Shown: positions 24,910 to 44,477 of the stretch, piece after piece
Position numbering within the stretch: position 1 is the first letter of the stretch
How the letters are laid out: every line of letters begins with the position of its first letter
From: Piromyces finnis
Lineage: Eukaryota > Neocallimastigomycota > Neocallimastigomycetes > Neocallimastigales > Neocallimastigaceae
Length of the DNA stretch: 64,000 bases
Reading direction: 5' to 3'
NCBI GenBank assembly: GCA_002104945.1
Contig: MCFH01000053.1
Span: forward strand, 326,967 to 390,966
The notes under the pieces: model-generated
Databases searched by the model: none
What the model was told of the DNA's origin: nothing
The model's input: the letters and a program-made list of their open reading frames with translations, nothing else
Made by a program: the position numbers and the translations under genes

Positions 24910-27900
24910 GTAATTATATATATATATATACTATTTTACTTTACAATATCAAAAAACTTACCCCATATCAATAATTTCATCTGTTATTCCAACCAATAAT
25001 TTAACATCAATATCTTTCTTTTCTTCTTTTTTAGGTGTTTCTGTTATTATTAAAAATTATGTAAAATAAAGTATTATAAATAATTTTTAGTATTAATTCA
25101 AGAGGAGTATTACTATAAATTTTTATAAAATTAAATTTTTTTTAATTTATTATTAAGAACCTTTTTCTTCTCTTTCCTCATCTTTGTGATCAAGTTTTAA
25201 ATAGTTATAATAGATATTTAATAAATTAACTTTCAGTGCAGTATCGTTATTTTTAAATATTTCATTCATAAGTTTTACTGAAGTTGTATTTAGCATTAGA
25301 CGAGGATGTACAATAAATATATGTCCTATTATTCAAAATATAATAATTTTTGGTATAAAAATATTATTTAGGGTATATCTAATATATTATTTATATATAT
25401 TGAATATATACCAATATTTTCTAACGCACATCTCCTTATAATTGGAGAAAATTGTTCATTCAGATAATTTATTAATATCTGATATATTGTTTGAATATAA
25501 TCCTATAATAATTAAAAATTAAATAAAAATGAAAATATGTATTAATAATATAATTTCATATCAAAAAATAAATAATGTTTTATTTTTTTTTTACCTTTTC
25601 AATTAAGTATTTATATTGTGGTAAAATATTTTCTATTTATATATAGAAATGATATTAATTAGTATTGAAATATGCTTTATATTCATTTCATTATTTTATT
25701 ATTATTTTTTATTTTTAATTACTCTTTTTCTTTTCTGGAATTTTCTCAAAATTTGATTCACGAATAACTAATCCAGAAACAATAAAACATCGAATATATC
25801 CAGCTACACTTGTGATTTTAAAATTTTTAATTTTTATCATATTATCATACTTTTCTTTTAAGAAATCTATAATTTTTTTTAATACCAATTATTTAAAAAT
25901 TAATAAAAATTAAATATATAAATATTTAATATCTTAATTTAACTTTTTATGTTTATATACCTAGACAGCATTTTAATAGGTTTAATGTTCTATTATAATT
26001 AAAAGTTATATTTTCAATTATTGTACATAAACATGGAATTGCAGCTTGTACAATTGCAGTTCCTTGACGATGAATCATTAACTCTAAATCTTGTTCTACC
26101 TGTTTCAATACATTTGGATCATAATTCTTCGCATACTTTAGTGAATTTTTATATATCATAATAATAGATCTTAAAATATTTTTATCCATCGCAGTTTGAT
26201 TCTATTTTTTTTAACCAAGATAGTTATATATACATTAAAATATAATAAATAATTTAATGTCATATTTTATCTTGAATAAATAATAATAATTTATTAATAA
26301 TAATAATAATAACAATAATATAATCAACATACTGAACTAGGATGGAAGTATGGTTGTAAAGTTACAATATGATTTGCTAATAATTCTGGTTTAGCTCTGC
26401 TAAATTGGTATAATAAATTTAAGCAACTATTGATTTTTTCATTCTATAAATTTTAATAGGTAATTAAATAATTAATTATTATTTTATTATGTTTGTTTTT
26501 TATATATATATATATATTTATTTAATATAAATACATTACATTAGTTTTTATATTTTTTTTAGAGTCTCCTTCTTCTATAGTATCGACACCTTCTAAATCA
26601 ATTAATTGATCAACTAAACATTCTATAACTAAATTACTAATACCATACACTAAAAGAGTGGGTATTGGGAATTTAATTTTATTTTCATTTATGACTGCTT
26701 GTTTAGCTGCTACATTTGAGTTTTCAGTATTATTTTTGTTTTTGATATTCGTTATTGGTATTAACTTTTCCTCATCTGAAACTCCTATATTCAAATTGTA
26801 TTTACTAGAGATACATTTATTTATGGTATTACCAGTGATATCTGAATCAGCTAAAACGGATAACATTTCAACTCTTAGCTTAACTTCATTTTTAGTCTGT
26901 GTAGTTAAAGAAGTGTAAGAAGGAATCATATCTTTTATTTTTTCTTCTTTGTCATCTAGGGTTTCTTTGGTAAAACCATTAGTCCCATCAATTATGGAAT
27001 TGATATGGATCATGGCTGAATTAGAATTGGAAGAGGACAATGTAGAAAGAGAGGAAAGATTATTTCTTAAATTTTCAATAGAAATTAATTCTGGTGAAAA
27101 AAAAGAATTGAACCATATTTCTTGAATAGATTTTAATGCCAGTTCCTTTACACTCTTTTCTTCATCAGTTGTTCTTTTCAAAATCTTTTTACAAATATCC
27201 TTTAACATTTCCTTATTATTTAAGTAATCCTCATATTTTGTATTGATATATATATCTTTTAATAATTTAATAACTCTCTTTCTAACATTAATACCAATAT
27301 CTAAAATACGATCTGTAACAACTTTATAATATTGTTTAGTAACTTCCGAGAAGTTTAAGGATGATTCTGAGTTGATTAAATATTTCCCAATTAATTCAAT
27401 AGACGCATCTCTTACAACAGCACTAGAATCTTGAATACAATGAATTACAGTTGAAGCAATTTGAGGTTGCATTAATACCTCACAATCAACATTGACAATT
27501 ATCTGAATACTTCTTAAAACCTTTGAACGTACACTAACATGAACAGAATCTAATAATAATACGATACGCTGGAATAAGACATCATACATTTGAAAAATGG
27601 ATTCATTTGATGATAATATAATAGATATGGGTATGAGATTTAATGGTGAATTAAATTGTTTCTTTATAATATTCTTTATAACTTGGATATTATTATATTT
27701 TGTTGATGTTTCCACATTATCTTTTATTATATCTTCAATAATATTGTTTGAAATATCTTTATCTTCATTATCGACATGTTCAAATATATCAATAACTGGT
27801 ATGGAAGATGGTCTATATAAAAAATTAATTTTTATTTTTTTTTATTTTTTTTTTATTTTCCAATATAAATATGGATATATATAAATATATGAATAAATAA

Positions 27901-30900
27901 ATAAATACAAATATATAAATAAATATAAATAAATAAATAAACTTATTTTCTAAAAGAGAAAAAAAAAATATTACTTTTCTGCTGATGTTAAATATTTGCA
28001 ATATTCTAATAATATTTTTCGACATAATCTTATGATTTCTGAATAATTAAAATTTGATTTTCCTTCATTTAAAAATGAAATTAACTGTGGTATAAGTGAA
28101 TTACACCAATTCATAATATTAAAAAATTTCGAATGCTAAAACATATTTGAGGGGAAATTAATAATTAATATAAATAAAAAATTCTAAACATGGAATAAAT
28201 TTATATAAAATTATTTTATTATGAGGATACATGGTGATACATACAATGCAAAGCTTATCCTCTGAAATTCGTTCATTCAGCCATTCCAGTGTTAAAAGTT
28301 GTGAATTCCAGTAACATAATAGGGATTGCTTTATAACAGTATCATTATTTTTGATAATTGTTTTAAAGTTTTTAATACTTTTAACTACTGCTTTATTAGG
28401 ATAATTATTAAGAATTGATATTCTTTTACGTAATTTTCCTAATATTTGACCATAATAGGATATAATAGTGGTTTTAACATCTACAACATTTTTCTTTTCT
28501 TCTACTTGAATAATCTTTTATTTATTTAATATTGATATATGAATAATAAAAAAAATTTTATTATTAAAAAAAAAAAAAAAAGGTAAATTAAAAGTTTATT
28601 TAAATAAATATATATTAATATTTATTATATTTTTTGTAATTCCTTCAAGTATTTACCAATTTACAAAAAGTAACAATAATTATAGATGCTGATGGCCATT
28701 CCGGTCTATCTAATACTTCTAAAACATCATTAATAAAATTACTTAAAAAGTTACGATACTCTATTTCGTTAGAAGAATCTAATTTCGATAGACGTCTTTT
28801 TGATGGTGATGACGTATTGTTGATAGTTTCTGTATAAAAAGACCGATTAATTAAATAACCTAATATTTGTTGAACATACTTATTAATTTGATCATTGATT
28901 TCTTTTGTTTTATTATTCAACTATTTTATATAAATATTAAAAATAAAAAAAAATGGTTATAAGTTATTTTAAATATTAATAATAAAAAAGTTATTGTTTT
29001 ATAGTGGAATTGGAAAACATTAATAATATATATATATTAAATATTTAAAATTTTTATAATTGTTTGCAAATTTAATTATTATAAAAAAAAAATACCTCTT
29101 CAAAAATAGTAATAAATCCACTGATAAATTTATCATTGATGGAATTATTCTTTTTTTTTCCCGAATCACTCTGTTGAATATCATCAATTCTTTTTTGTTT
29201 TTTATATATTTTTCCTAATTTAGTAAATTTATGAATGGCTTCTTCTGCTAGGGTCATTAATTCATCATTCTGACTACAACTTTGTATTAATTGCATAAGT
29301 AACGCAGATATCATTTGAATAGATTCACCATTTTCAATCTTAAAGAGATTATTTGATTTTCCTGATTTTAGTTTTGTTTTTAAAATATTCGATAGACATT
29401 CATTTAAAATTAAACTTCTATTTCTAGGAAATTTTATAAACATGGTGATTAATAAATTCATGCTTTCCATTTGGATTGTTTTAAGTCCGAAAGTAATATC
29501 TGTATTTGCTAAAGAATCAACAAAGAATGGTCCTAAACTGGTATAACAAATAGTGATTAAAACCATATCATTCAAACTCTCTGTTGTAATTAATTTATTC
29601 ATACTATTCATAAGATTGGAAATTTTTGTTGATATATAAATAATATTTTTCTTTATAGATGGTTTTAACACTTCTTTTTTCAATAATTTTAATCTTTGAC
29701 TTGTATTAAGAGTTTCATTTGAAATGGAAAAAAGTTCAATAGTTGGGTATAAAAGTTCAGATAGAGCAAATTTTATTAAATTAAATGTTGCACTTATAAA
29801 TTCTTCTGAATAATACTTTATATGGAAAGAAAAAAAAATATATATATATTTATGTATAAATGTATATATTAATATTCCGTAGAAGAAAAACTAAGATATC
29901 TAAAGTAAAAACAAACATACAAAGAAAACCTATATTACCTTTTTAGATAATTTTTCGAAACCTTTTCCCATTGCATCTTCTGAAACGCCACCACACATAA
30001 TAGAAAATCCAAAAATACAGGCATCAAAACTACAAAGCAAACGTCCAAAAATATAATTAAATTCTTTATTAATATTTTGAACATCTATATTATCATTTTC
30101 AACCACCACTGATTTCTTCTCTGTTTTTTGTTTTTTATTTGATTTTTCTTCATGCGAATTAGAGAAAAGTTTAGGGAAGAGATCAATTTTCATAGTTTCA
30201 CAATCATTAATTCTATTTTCACATATTTTTAACATTGAACTTAATAAGTCGGTATCGTCTAATGCTTCTATTAATAAACCTAAATAATGATTTTCATTTA
30301 CTTTTTGAATATAATAATTAATCTTATTAAGAGTTGACTCTGAAATTAAATTATCTGAGTCAAAATAAATTAATGTTTGCGAGTATTCTTCTCCTTTTGT
30401 AATTGTATTATATTCATTAACAATTTTTTGAAATAATTTATAACATGTTTTTACGGATTCTATATAATGAGATTACGATATATATACAATTAATTTAATA
30501 GTTTTTTTTTTTTTTAAAAAAAAAAACAGATATATATAATTTTTATTATTATTATTTAAATTACCTGGTGTATCTTCTCTAAATGCAAATTCTTGACTTT
30601 TTGATGATGATACTTGGGTGGACAAGTCTCTTTTACTGTTAACTGAGTTTTCGTTTGTTAAAGGAGAAATAACTTTTTTTTAAATATTCAAAAAAAAAAA
30701 AAATTGAAAAGATGATATAAAGATATTTATATTGAATATATTATTAATAGCAATATAAAAAAAGTAACAATAAATATAGAAAGAATAAAAAAAAATTAAC
30801 ATTATTATTATTATTTAAATTCAAAATATGATCTTATATATATTATATATAATATATTTAGTATTTACTTGATCCTTGTGATTGATTTGAATTTAAGGTA

Positions 30901-31814
30901 TATTGTTGATTAAATTTATTTTTCATTATTTTAGAAGTTTCATCCTTTTTTATCTTTATTTTTACAGTCGTTTCAGTATTTTTTATAGTTTGTGGTTTTA
31001 TAGTTTCTGAATTTATAGTTAATGGATTAGGAATTTTTGATAGTGATGTCTTTAGGTTTTCTATATAATTTGTTGGATTAATATCTAATTCAGTAGACAA
31101 TGGCTTTGGTTTATTATTTATAGTATTAGCAACATGATTAACTAATGTATGAGGTATAGAATTTGATGGCATTGGTGGAGGTGGATGTTCATTTTTTGTT
31201 TTTTGAACATATTGTTTAACATTTCTGTCAAAATATTAATCGAATAATATGCATTATATAATAGATATTACAAATAATATAGTAATAAAGATAATTTATT
31301 TATATTCAATTAGTATATATATATTTAATATATAAAAATCATCTTTTTTTTTTTATGTTTATAAAAGAATATTGAATGATTACACAAAATCAACATCGAT
31401 AGGATTTATCATATCTGCTATAGTACTTAATAATGCATTTCCAGGTTCAGTGTAAAAACCTAAACCAGCACAAAATTCTGACGCATTTTTAAATGGAAAA
31501 ACTTTTTTTTCTTCTTCTTCTATCAAACTAAAATGTGAATTTCTAGGTTTAAAGTTTTTTATTTTGCTTATATCTGTTATAAAAATTTTATATTGTTTTA
31601 TGTTATAAATTAAAATAATACATAGGAATTTCATAATGATAAAAAAAAAAAAAAAAGGAAAAATTAATTCAAATGAAAATCATTCTATTATATTTACATA
31701 TATATATATGTATATTTTTTTTTTTTTTTTTTTTTTGAAATTTTATAGTAGTTTTAATAAAGAATGAAACAAATTATTTAAAACCATCTCCTAATAATAA
31801 ATATATGTATATAT

Positions 31815-31848
<34 letters not shown>

Positions 31849-32010
31849 CGAAAAATCCACATTTTAATAATTACCATAAGAATTAATTGAATTAATTGAA
31901 CAGATAGGTTGAATTTCGAATACTTTTGAAAGATCGATTGGTAAATTTACATTTTTTATATTATCTATTGTTGGATTATTTGAATTTTCTCCATTATTAT
32001 TAGAATCCAT
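23335..32010 (-). CDS. SCC2: Cohesin loader Scc2/NIPBL/Mis4 (adherin), 22 exons
   Basis: Scc2 with Scc4 loads cohesin onto chromosomes and stimulates its ATPase (known). Exons: 32010-31875, 31573-31384, 31224-30869, 30672-30565, 30459-29939, 29815-29096, 28920-28657, 28514-28245, 28135-27975, 27812-26540, 26443-26333, 26201-25961, 25866-25723, 25632-25595, 25502-25412, 25325-25161, 25040-24962, 24839-24704, 24609-24423, 24252-24119, 24034-23848, 23678-23335. Total 1951 residues. The N-terminus is disordered. LEVLDRPEWPSASIIIV marks the start of the conserved hook region. HEAT repeats follow (SVRSKVLRSIQIIVNVDCEV, SAVVRDASIELIGKYL). The C-terminal Nipped-B domain is clear: GHIFIVHPRLMLN, QGLVHPLKCVPYVVAFET, ENLATLEYKTQEEILLVIYR and LLRNHLKWLYGLSE. 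One donor is GTTCTT (exon 16). The conserved blocks make the identification secure; single small exons near the N-terminus are less certain. Confidence 0.92.
24642..24667. repeat. (ATT)n microsatellite in an Scc2 intron
   Basis: Eight to nine ATT units lie in the intron between the exons ending 24704 and starting 24609. Confidence 0.85.
24870..24909. repeat. (AAT)n microsatellite in an Scc2 intron
   Basis: About 13 AAT units lie in the intron between the exons ending 24962 and starting 24839. Confidence 0.85.
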
Positions 32011-33669
32011 GTTTTCACGATTAGTCAAAGAATTTTATATTAATGTAGGCTTCATTTAGACGAAATATATATAAATATATGAAAATATATATTAATTTAC
32101 AATTATTAATTTCCCCAATATATTTATGAAAATTATATATATATATAAAAAGCAAGATAATTTAGAATTGGTATATAAAAATTATGTATATTACATAGAA
32201 TATTTATTAATGATAATAAAAAACTATTCAATTGCTAATTAATTAAAGATTTTATATATACTATGTATTAATTGAAATTTCTAATTTTAACTATATAACA
32301 AAAAGGCAATAATAATGTTCATTCTTTGAAGGTTTCATTAAAAAAATATGTTTATTTCTTTCTCTCTCTCTTTTTTTTTTTTATGTGTGTGTGGGTTTTT
32401 TGGTTTTCATTCTTACTTTAAAAAATAAATGTTATCGTTTTTCCTTTTTAAAAGTTTATATTACATCAAACAGCTATATGTAATAAAATATTTCTTTTTT
32501 CTTAATAATAATTTAAAACTTTTAATTATAAATTTCATTTACAATTATAAAAAAGGTATTTTTGTTTTTCTTTATAATTTATGTTTGTAATTTTTATAAT
32601 TTGAATTGTTTTTTTTTTTTAAAAAAAAATATATATATATATATTAATTAAATGTAATAAAATTTGCTTAACAAAATATGTTTCTCTTAATAAATTTTAT
32701 ATTAATATAACTTTTTATTAATACTAAAATAGTAATATATGTGTTTAAAGGATTTATTTTGAATTTGTTGTATTTTTCCATATTAATATTAAATAATATT
32801 GTATAAATATATATATTATTTATATTTTATATTTTAATATATAATATTATTTTTAATAACAATTTAATTTTTTTTATTACCTATATTTTATACTTTGAAT
32901 AAAATTTAATTTGACTGATGCAAAAGCTGATGTTTTTTTTTTACTTTTTTTTTTATTATTATTATGATAATAAATTTCTTATTTTAAAAATTTTAATAAT
33001 TAATACATAATAGATAAAAAAGAAAATAAAAAAAAAGAAAGAATCTTTTTCTTATATACATATTTTTTGTTATTATTAAATGCTATTCAATAATGGAATA
33101 AAAAATTTCATTTCATAAAAAATTCGTCATCAATTACTTTTTAGAGTTAATTAAAAATTTATTTATATTATTAATTTATTTTTATATATAATATAAATAA
33201 ATAAAGGATGAAATAAAAAAATATTTCAAATTTCGATGGAGTATTATAAATTATATAATAATATTAATATTAATGATAAGAAAAAGGTTTAGAAAAATTG
33301 TTTTTTTTTTAAAATAACTATACTCATTTACAAGAGTGTAATTACATGAAAAATAATAGCAACAATAATAAAATATTTTTATAAAATATGCTTTTCTATA
33401 GGTATAAAATGAATATTTTTGAAATGATAATATATGTTATATATATATTATTTATATAATAATTTATTCATAAATATTATGAATTACAAAAAAAACAATG
33501 GCAATAATTAAGAACTTAGAAGTTTAATTTGATGATAATTCTTTTAATATTTTTACAATTAATGGATTTTTAAATTATTGAAGAGCTATTGAATTATTAA
33601 AATAAATTTAAATACATTAATATTATGTACATTTAATATATTTTGTTTTAATATTAATATATTTTTTTT
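32011..33669. other. Intergenic region between Scc2 start and receptor A end
   Basis: 1.66 kb of AT-rich DNA upstream of Scc2. Near 32360-32400 lies a short TC-rich and GT-rich stretch that may belong to the Scc2 promoter. The right end holds a decayed RGS exon (33524-33585, listed separately). No intact gene is seen. Confidence 0.55.
33524..33585 (-). pseudogene. Remnant of the first RGS exon of receptor A
   Basis: On the minus strand an acceptor (AATAG) at 33587-33586 is followed by LFNNLK and, after a one-base shift, NPLIVKILKELSSN and TAA. This resembles the opening of the RGS exon in the paralogues (for example FYKVLNTPSLVDELRDIA). The implied intron from the GTATGT donor at 33683 is 98 nt; the same intron in the other six copies is 79-118 nt. 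The match is short and degenerate, so it rests mainly on position. Confidence 0.4.
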
Positions 33670-35812
<2,143 letters not shown>

Positions 35813-35951
35813 TATGACAAAGTTAAATTATTTATCAATATTGGAAAAAAAAAAAAAAGCAAAAGTATAATGTAATTTTAAAAATTAAATTTGTTTATTG
35901 CTTTACTACTATTACTATTACTACTACTATTACTACTACTACTACTACTAC

Positions 35952-35983
<32 letters not shown>

Positions 35984-37026
35984 TGAATATGAATATGAAT
36001 AATATTATATAAATTAAATATATATATTTTATTTATTGAAGATATTAATATTAGAATTAATAAAAAAAAAAAAAAAAAAGAATTGTAAATGCGGTTTATT
36101 TGTTAGCACTTTTCAAAATAATACAAAAAAGCGACCTCTATTATTAAATATCACGTGAGCGTTTTTTAATTTCATAATAAATTCATTAAAATATTTTTCG
36201 TGTTACAACTATGAACATTGTATCACCTAAATTTTTAATAATAACAATAAAAAAAAGTAAATAAAATATATATAAATTTTAAAATTTCTTTTATAAAAAC
36301 GGAAAAAGTGTATCTTTAGGTAGATAATGTCTACCCAAACTTTTCTATAAGCTTTTAGGAATTTCATTTATATTTTTTATTTCTAATAAAACAAAACAAA
36401 AAAAATAACAGTAAAACTTTCAATAATCCAAATTATTATAAATGTTTTGTAAGTTCTTTTCAAAATTTAATTAAATATTTTATTATTTCCAAGTAATTAT
36501 ATTTTAATATCTTTTAATTATATTTATATATACATAGTTTTTTTTTTTTTTTTACTATTATTCTACAATCTAATATTAATAATATTAATAATATTATATA
36601 TTTATATATTTAATATTTATATATGATAATAATAGTTATATTATTTCTTTCTTTTAAAGAAAGTTGAATCTTTAATAAATATAATATTAAAAATAATTTC
36701 ATTTCTTATATTTTGAAATAATTTTTCTTTTTAATTGAATTGTTAACTTTAAATTGCTGTAAAATAAATAACATATTAATGTTATATAGAGTGATCAATT
36801 TTTTTTTATATATTTTATATTTATTTATTTATATATATATAAAAATGAAAAATTCTATAACTTAAATATTTATTTATTTAATGATTAAACTTCTTTTTTT
36901 TTTTTTTCCCTAATAATATAAAAAAAAAACTCTTATATTTAAAAAATAATATTATATAAATTAAAATATATTTATAATAATTGATAATAATATGAATGTA
37001 AGGAATAAAATATTTTATGTTGTTAT
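35813..37026. other. Intergenic region A-B with ACT/AAT microsatellite and an E-box
   Basis: Spacer between receptor B (3' end) and receptor A (5' end). It contains a compound ACT/ATT/AAT repeat at about 35904-35982 followed by three ATGAAT units, and a single CACGTG palindrome at 36152-36157, about 340 bases upstream of receptor A. The E-box could be a transcription-factor site, but one hexamer proves nothing. Confidence 0.5.
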
Positions 37027-39551
37027 TTAACAAAGAGTTTCCTTGACATATTTTTCATTATTCTTTAAAAGAATTGGATAAATAGAGGTATACATTAATT
37101 CAACTACTTCTTCCTTAGCATTATCGAAAATACCAATTGTTGGAAGTGGCATTTCACTAGCAATTTGTCTGATAGTTTGGCTAGAGATGTTAACAGTAGC
37201 AATACCATTATCATCAATAAAGCTATTATGATTTTTAAAATAAAATTATAAAGATTATTAGTTTTTTATTTATTAAGAAAAAAACTATTTAATTTTTATG
37301 ATGATATTGTTGTTTGATTTATTAATAAAATAAAAAAAAAAAAACTTACTTTTTGAAGAATCTTTCATAGTATGGAAGAAGTCCCTTTGGAACTTGGGCA
37401 TTTGGATTGTAAGAGTAATTGTCCATTGCTGATGTAGTGTATGCTGCTTGAATTTGTTCTTGGTCTAAACCTTCAAAGTCATAATCATCAATAAGTCTAA
37501 TATCACCTGATTCTTCAGCCTTTTTATATTCACAATAGTAACGGTAGTTTAATTTTTGTAAAACTTGGTAGTTTTCCCAGAATAATACATTTTCAGCAGA
37601 AAATTCTTTAACACTGATGTTTCTTAATTCATTAATTAAAACTGGAGTGTTTAAGACCTTGTTAAATAATTCCTTAGAATATAATTCCTATTGATTAAAA
37701 AAAAAATAATAAAAATATTAATTTTTTTTTCTCCTTACTATAAAAATATTATTAAAAAATGTTTTAAAATATTTACAGCCTTATTGAATTTTCTGTTGGT
37801 CTTTCTGGATTTGTAATAATGGATAAGTGGTAATGTAATAGAAGTGAATAACATGTAGATTGAAACGAAGGTAAATAAAATCTTTCCACCTTTAGTAGAT
37901 TCGAAGAGATCTAAGTACATTCTACGATGGTTATTAGTGTTAACATCATAATCAATACTGGCATTAACTTGGAGAATAACATTAATAACATTGGCAATGA
38001 AAATTAAGATACAAGTACTAAGACATTCGAACTAAATAAATATGAAAAAGTTAAAACTTTTATACTTTTCATTATTAAAAGTTCATATATATATTATATC
38101 TACCTTAACACCAAAAACATTAGCATCTTTTACAAAGGTAAGTAATATTGTCATAACAAAACTAAGGAATGTATAAATACCACCAAAAATTTGAACAATA
38201 ATGAATAATGGTCTTCCTTCATTTTTCTTTAAAGAAAGCATAGCATCTCCACTTTTAGTGAAACTAGAATTAAATAATAAATAATAAGATTTATATATTT
38301 ATTAAACCTTATCCCTTTTCATTTAAAGATATAAATTATTTACCTGCAAGAGTCTGAATCACTCATTTTAACGTGAATAATAATACTTAAAATGAAAGAT
38401 ATTAACTATTTTTTTTATTATTATAATAATAATATTTTCATTAGCAAGTGACTTTAAAAACTCTTTTAATTACATATATTTTTATTTATATTTACAGTTG
38501 GGATTAAAATAACACAAGCAATGATATAGTTGATTTTCTTCATTACTTTTTTAAGATAATTACTTGGTTCAGGTACGACTTCATTATCCTTTAACTTATG
38601 ATTTAAAAGTCTTTTATTTTTGAATGCTGATACTATAATTATATATAATATAGTGTTAATTTTTTTTCTTTTGTTTTTTTCCCTAAAATTTTGTTTAATT
38701 ACCTTTGAAAATATTGAAGCGGTAGGATAAAAATACACGAAGACTTCTGCTGAAGAAACTATTTTTATTATCAATTATAATTAAAAAAAAATATTTAATA
38801 CAAAATATATATTTAATTTACTAAAAAAAAAAATATAAAAATATTCCTACATTAAGTTAACAAGAACATTTAAAATGTTGGCATTGTATGCAGATACTAT
38901 ATAAAATATATATTATTATATTAATATATGGATATTATTTATTTATTGACATTATTATTGTTATATTTACAGGCACATGGAACTTTCATCATTTGTGGGA
39001 ACTATTTACATTTAATAATATTAGATTAAATTTATTCATTATATATTTTAAATTTAATATTATTACTTACAAAGCCAAAGAATACATTTAAGAAAGTAAT
39101 TACACCACCAATAAATGACAATGTGAATCCTCTTTGACGAATAATATAAGATCTACGGTAATTGTAAAATCTTTATAAAATATTAAGAAATGAAAAGAAT
39201 AAAAAAAAGAAATGTTAATTATATTTTATAATATTTTTTAATAATATTTTTTTAAAATACTTACAAAAATAAGCAATAACCGAAGAAAATTACAAAAACA
39301 ATAAAGGCAATTTTATAGAAAACCTTTTCAAAAGTATGACCTTTTTCAGTGATAAAACCTCTTGTCTTGTATGCTTCAAATTCAGCATCGTTTACAACGG
39401 TTGTATTGAATATACTTCTCTATTAAATATTAAGGATTAATTAAATGTTATTATTTCACCTCATATATTTATTATTTATGCTCTTCTTTTATTACTATTA
39501 CTATACTATTTAATTTTTATTATATTTATTAAAACCTACTTTTTCAATCAT
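37027..39551 (-). CDS. Receptor B: 7TM protein with C-terminal RGS domain
   Basis: Exons 39551-39540 (MIEK), 39419-39265, 39170-39071, 39001-38971, 38896-38851, 38758-38703, 38632-38496, 38405-38344, 38263-38104, 38031-37777, 37687-37350 and 37222-37027 give 515 residues. Residues ~40-335 carry seven hydrophobic segments (for example YKIAFIVFVIFFGYCLF, LSFIGGVITFLNVFFGF, TKGGKILFTFVSIYMLFTSI). Residues ~340-515 form the RGS domain: FSAENVLFWENYQVL (alpha4 hallmark) and the closing helix IFDNAKEEVVELMYTSIYPI, with a ~40-residue insert in between (YDFEGLDQEQ through MDNYSYNPN). RGS domains accelerate GTP hydrolysis by G-alpha; fused to 7TM they resemble Arabidopsis RGS1 and fungal GprK-type receptors (known). 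Plasma-membrane sensing of an unknown ligand is inference. Confidence 0.88.
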
Positions 39552-41579
39552 TTTCGTTTGAAATATTAAATTTACTTTTATTTATACAAGTATTTGTTAT
39601 GAATATAAATAATTATAAATAATTGCTTTAAATATTATTTTTCGATTTTATATTTATATTTTTTTGTTTTTATGTATTTAAATATGTTTTTTGTTTAAAA
39701 TATTTTGAAAATATGTGCGAAATTTATTCTTTTTTCTAAAAAAAAAAAATAAATAAATTAATGTTTGTTTTTTATAAACAAATGCGATAAACAAATGCGA
39801 TAGTATTTTATTGTTTATATTTAAAAAAAAAAACTAGTATATATTATTATTTAAATAGATTAATTAAAGTAAAATATTTAAATTTCTTTCAATTTTATTT
39901 TACTTTATGGAATTATTATTACTAATCTATTTATATAATAATGGTGATATTAAGATAATGAATCCTCTATTTTTTTAACCGTTTTATTATGAATAAAAAG
40001 ACAAAGAGAAAAAAATTTTTTTTATTTTATCAATTATATATTATAGAAATATTTTTTAATATAAAGGTAAATTTTGATAGAAACTTTTTTAAATTAAAAA
40101 ATAAAACCTTATTTGTTATTAAAATTGCTTTTCTATCATTAGTTATTAAAAATATAACCGTTATGAAAGATAATATTTTTAACTATAATAGAGTTTTCTC
40201 TTTTTAATTGAAAATAAAGTTCATTTGTTTAATTATATTTTTAACCATTCTCTCTTTTTTTACCATTACCACTTCTCTACCTATGTAAATACATCAATTA
40301 TTAATAAAAAGACTTTACAAATAATAATTATTTGAAATATTAATAATTATCAAATAAAATTTACTTTATTGAAACAATAAAAATAATATATTTATTAAAT
40401 AGATAATTAATTTATTTAATATAAAATTACTATTAAAAATTTTTTTCTAGATTTTTAAGAATTTAGTGCCAAAAAAAAAATTTTTTTTTTCTTATATAAT
40501 TTAATATTTATAAATAATTATTATATAATTTATATTATATATTTGACAACATATACATAATTATGTTTCTATTTGCTTTTTCTATATATAAACACAAAAG
40601 TTATATAAAGCATACTTAAAAAGTAGTATAATATAAAAATGAATTTATAATACTTTTTTTTATAATTCAAAAGTATTAAACTATTACAAATATTAAAAAA
40701 AAAAAATCAATTTTATATGCTTTTTTTTTTTACAAACCGAATTATATTTAAAAGTAACACAAAAAATGATATTTTATATTAAAAAATCTTTCCTATTAAA
40801 AATTCAATAATTAAACTTTTTTCTCTTTTTTTTAAAAAAAAACATTGACACAAAAATTAATTAAATTTTTACAAAATAAATAAATGAAATAAATTAAATA
40901 ATATATTTAATATTCTTATATTATTATATATTGTTTTTTTGTTTACCAATAGGCCAATAGGCAAAAAATTAAATCCACAATTTCACTTTAAAATCTTTAT
41001 ATACATAAAAAATAGTACACTATCAATAATTTTATTTGAAAAAAATATTCATAATCCTTATTATTAATTATAACAACAATAATGGTAATTAATAATCAAT
41101 ACTTGCTTTATTGATTACTAAATCATATGTTTTTTTTTTTAAAAAAAAAATAAGAGTATATTTTTTTAATATATTATATTTTTTTATTATATAACTTAAT
41201 ACATATTAATTTTATATATTATTATATTTAAACAGTGTATTTGTTTTTATAATATTTAATTAAAAAAATGGAATAATTATTTGGTTTCAAGATAGATTCT
41301 AATTTTAAAACACTAATTATAAAACTTTAGATTCATAAATTTATTATAGTAAAAGATATTTAACAAATAAAAAAAATTATGTATTTAAACCTTAAAAATT
41401 TTATTAAAAGGGTTTTTTTATTAACCTTATTTATTATTATATCTAATTAAATGTTAAAAATTATTATTTTAAAATTAAAAATAAAAAATACTTAATAAAA
41501 ATGCCTCCAAATTTGGTATAATTAATTCATTCTTTAAAACAATTATATAAATATATTTTTTTTAAATAATGATGACTTA
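39552..41579. other. Intergenic region B-C
   Basis: 2.0 kb of AT-rich spacer. The sequence AAATGCGATA occurs twice in tandem at about 39780-39802, upstream of receptor B, and once at 58447-58456 near the receptor F stop; its meaning is unknown. The open frame at 39989-40207 is low-complexity and not credible. Confidence 0.55.
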
Positions 41580-44368
<2,789 letters not shown>

Positions 44369-44398
44369 TTTTAATTTTCTTATTTTTATTTAATATAT

Positions 44399-44477
<79 letters not shown>

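Noticed and set aside
36152-36157. CACGTG as a functional E-box for receptor A
   Set aside because: A single hexamer without repetition upstream of the other receptors; noted in the spacer entry only.
39989-40207. 72-codon plus-strand frame between receptors B and C
   Set aside because: Lys/Phe/Ile-rich chance frame in homopolymer-rich DNA, with no splice partners.
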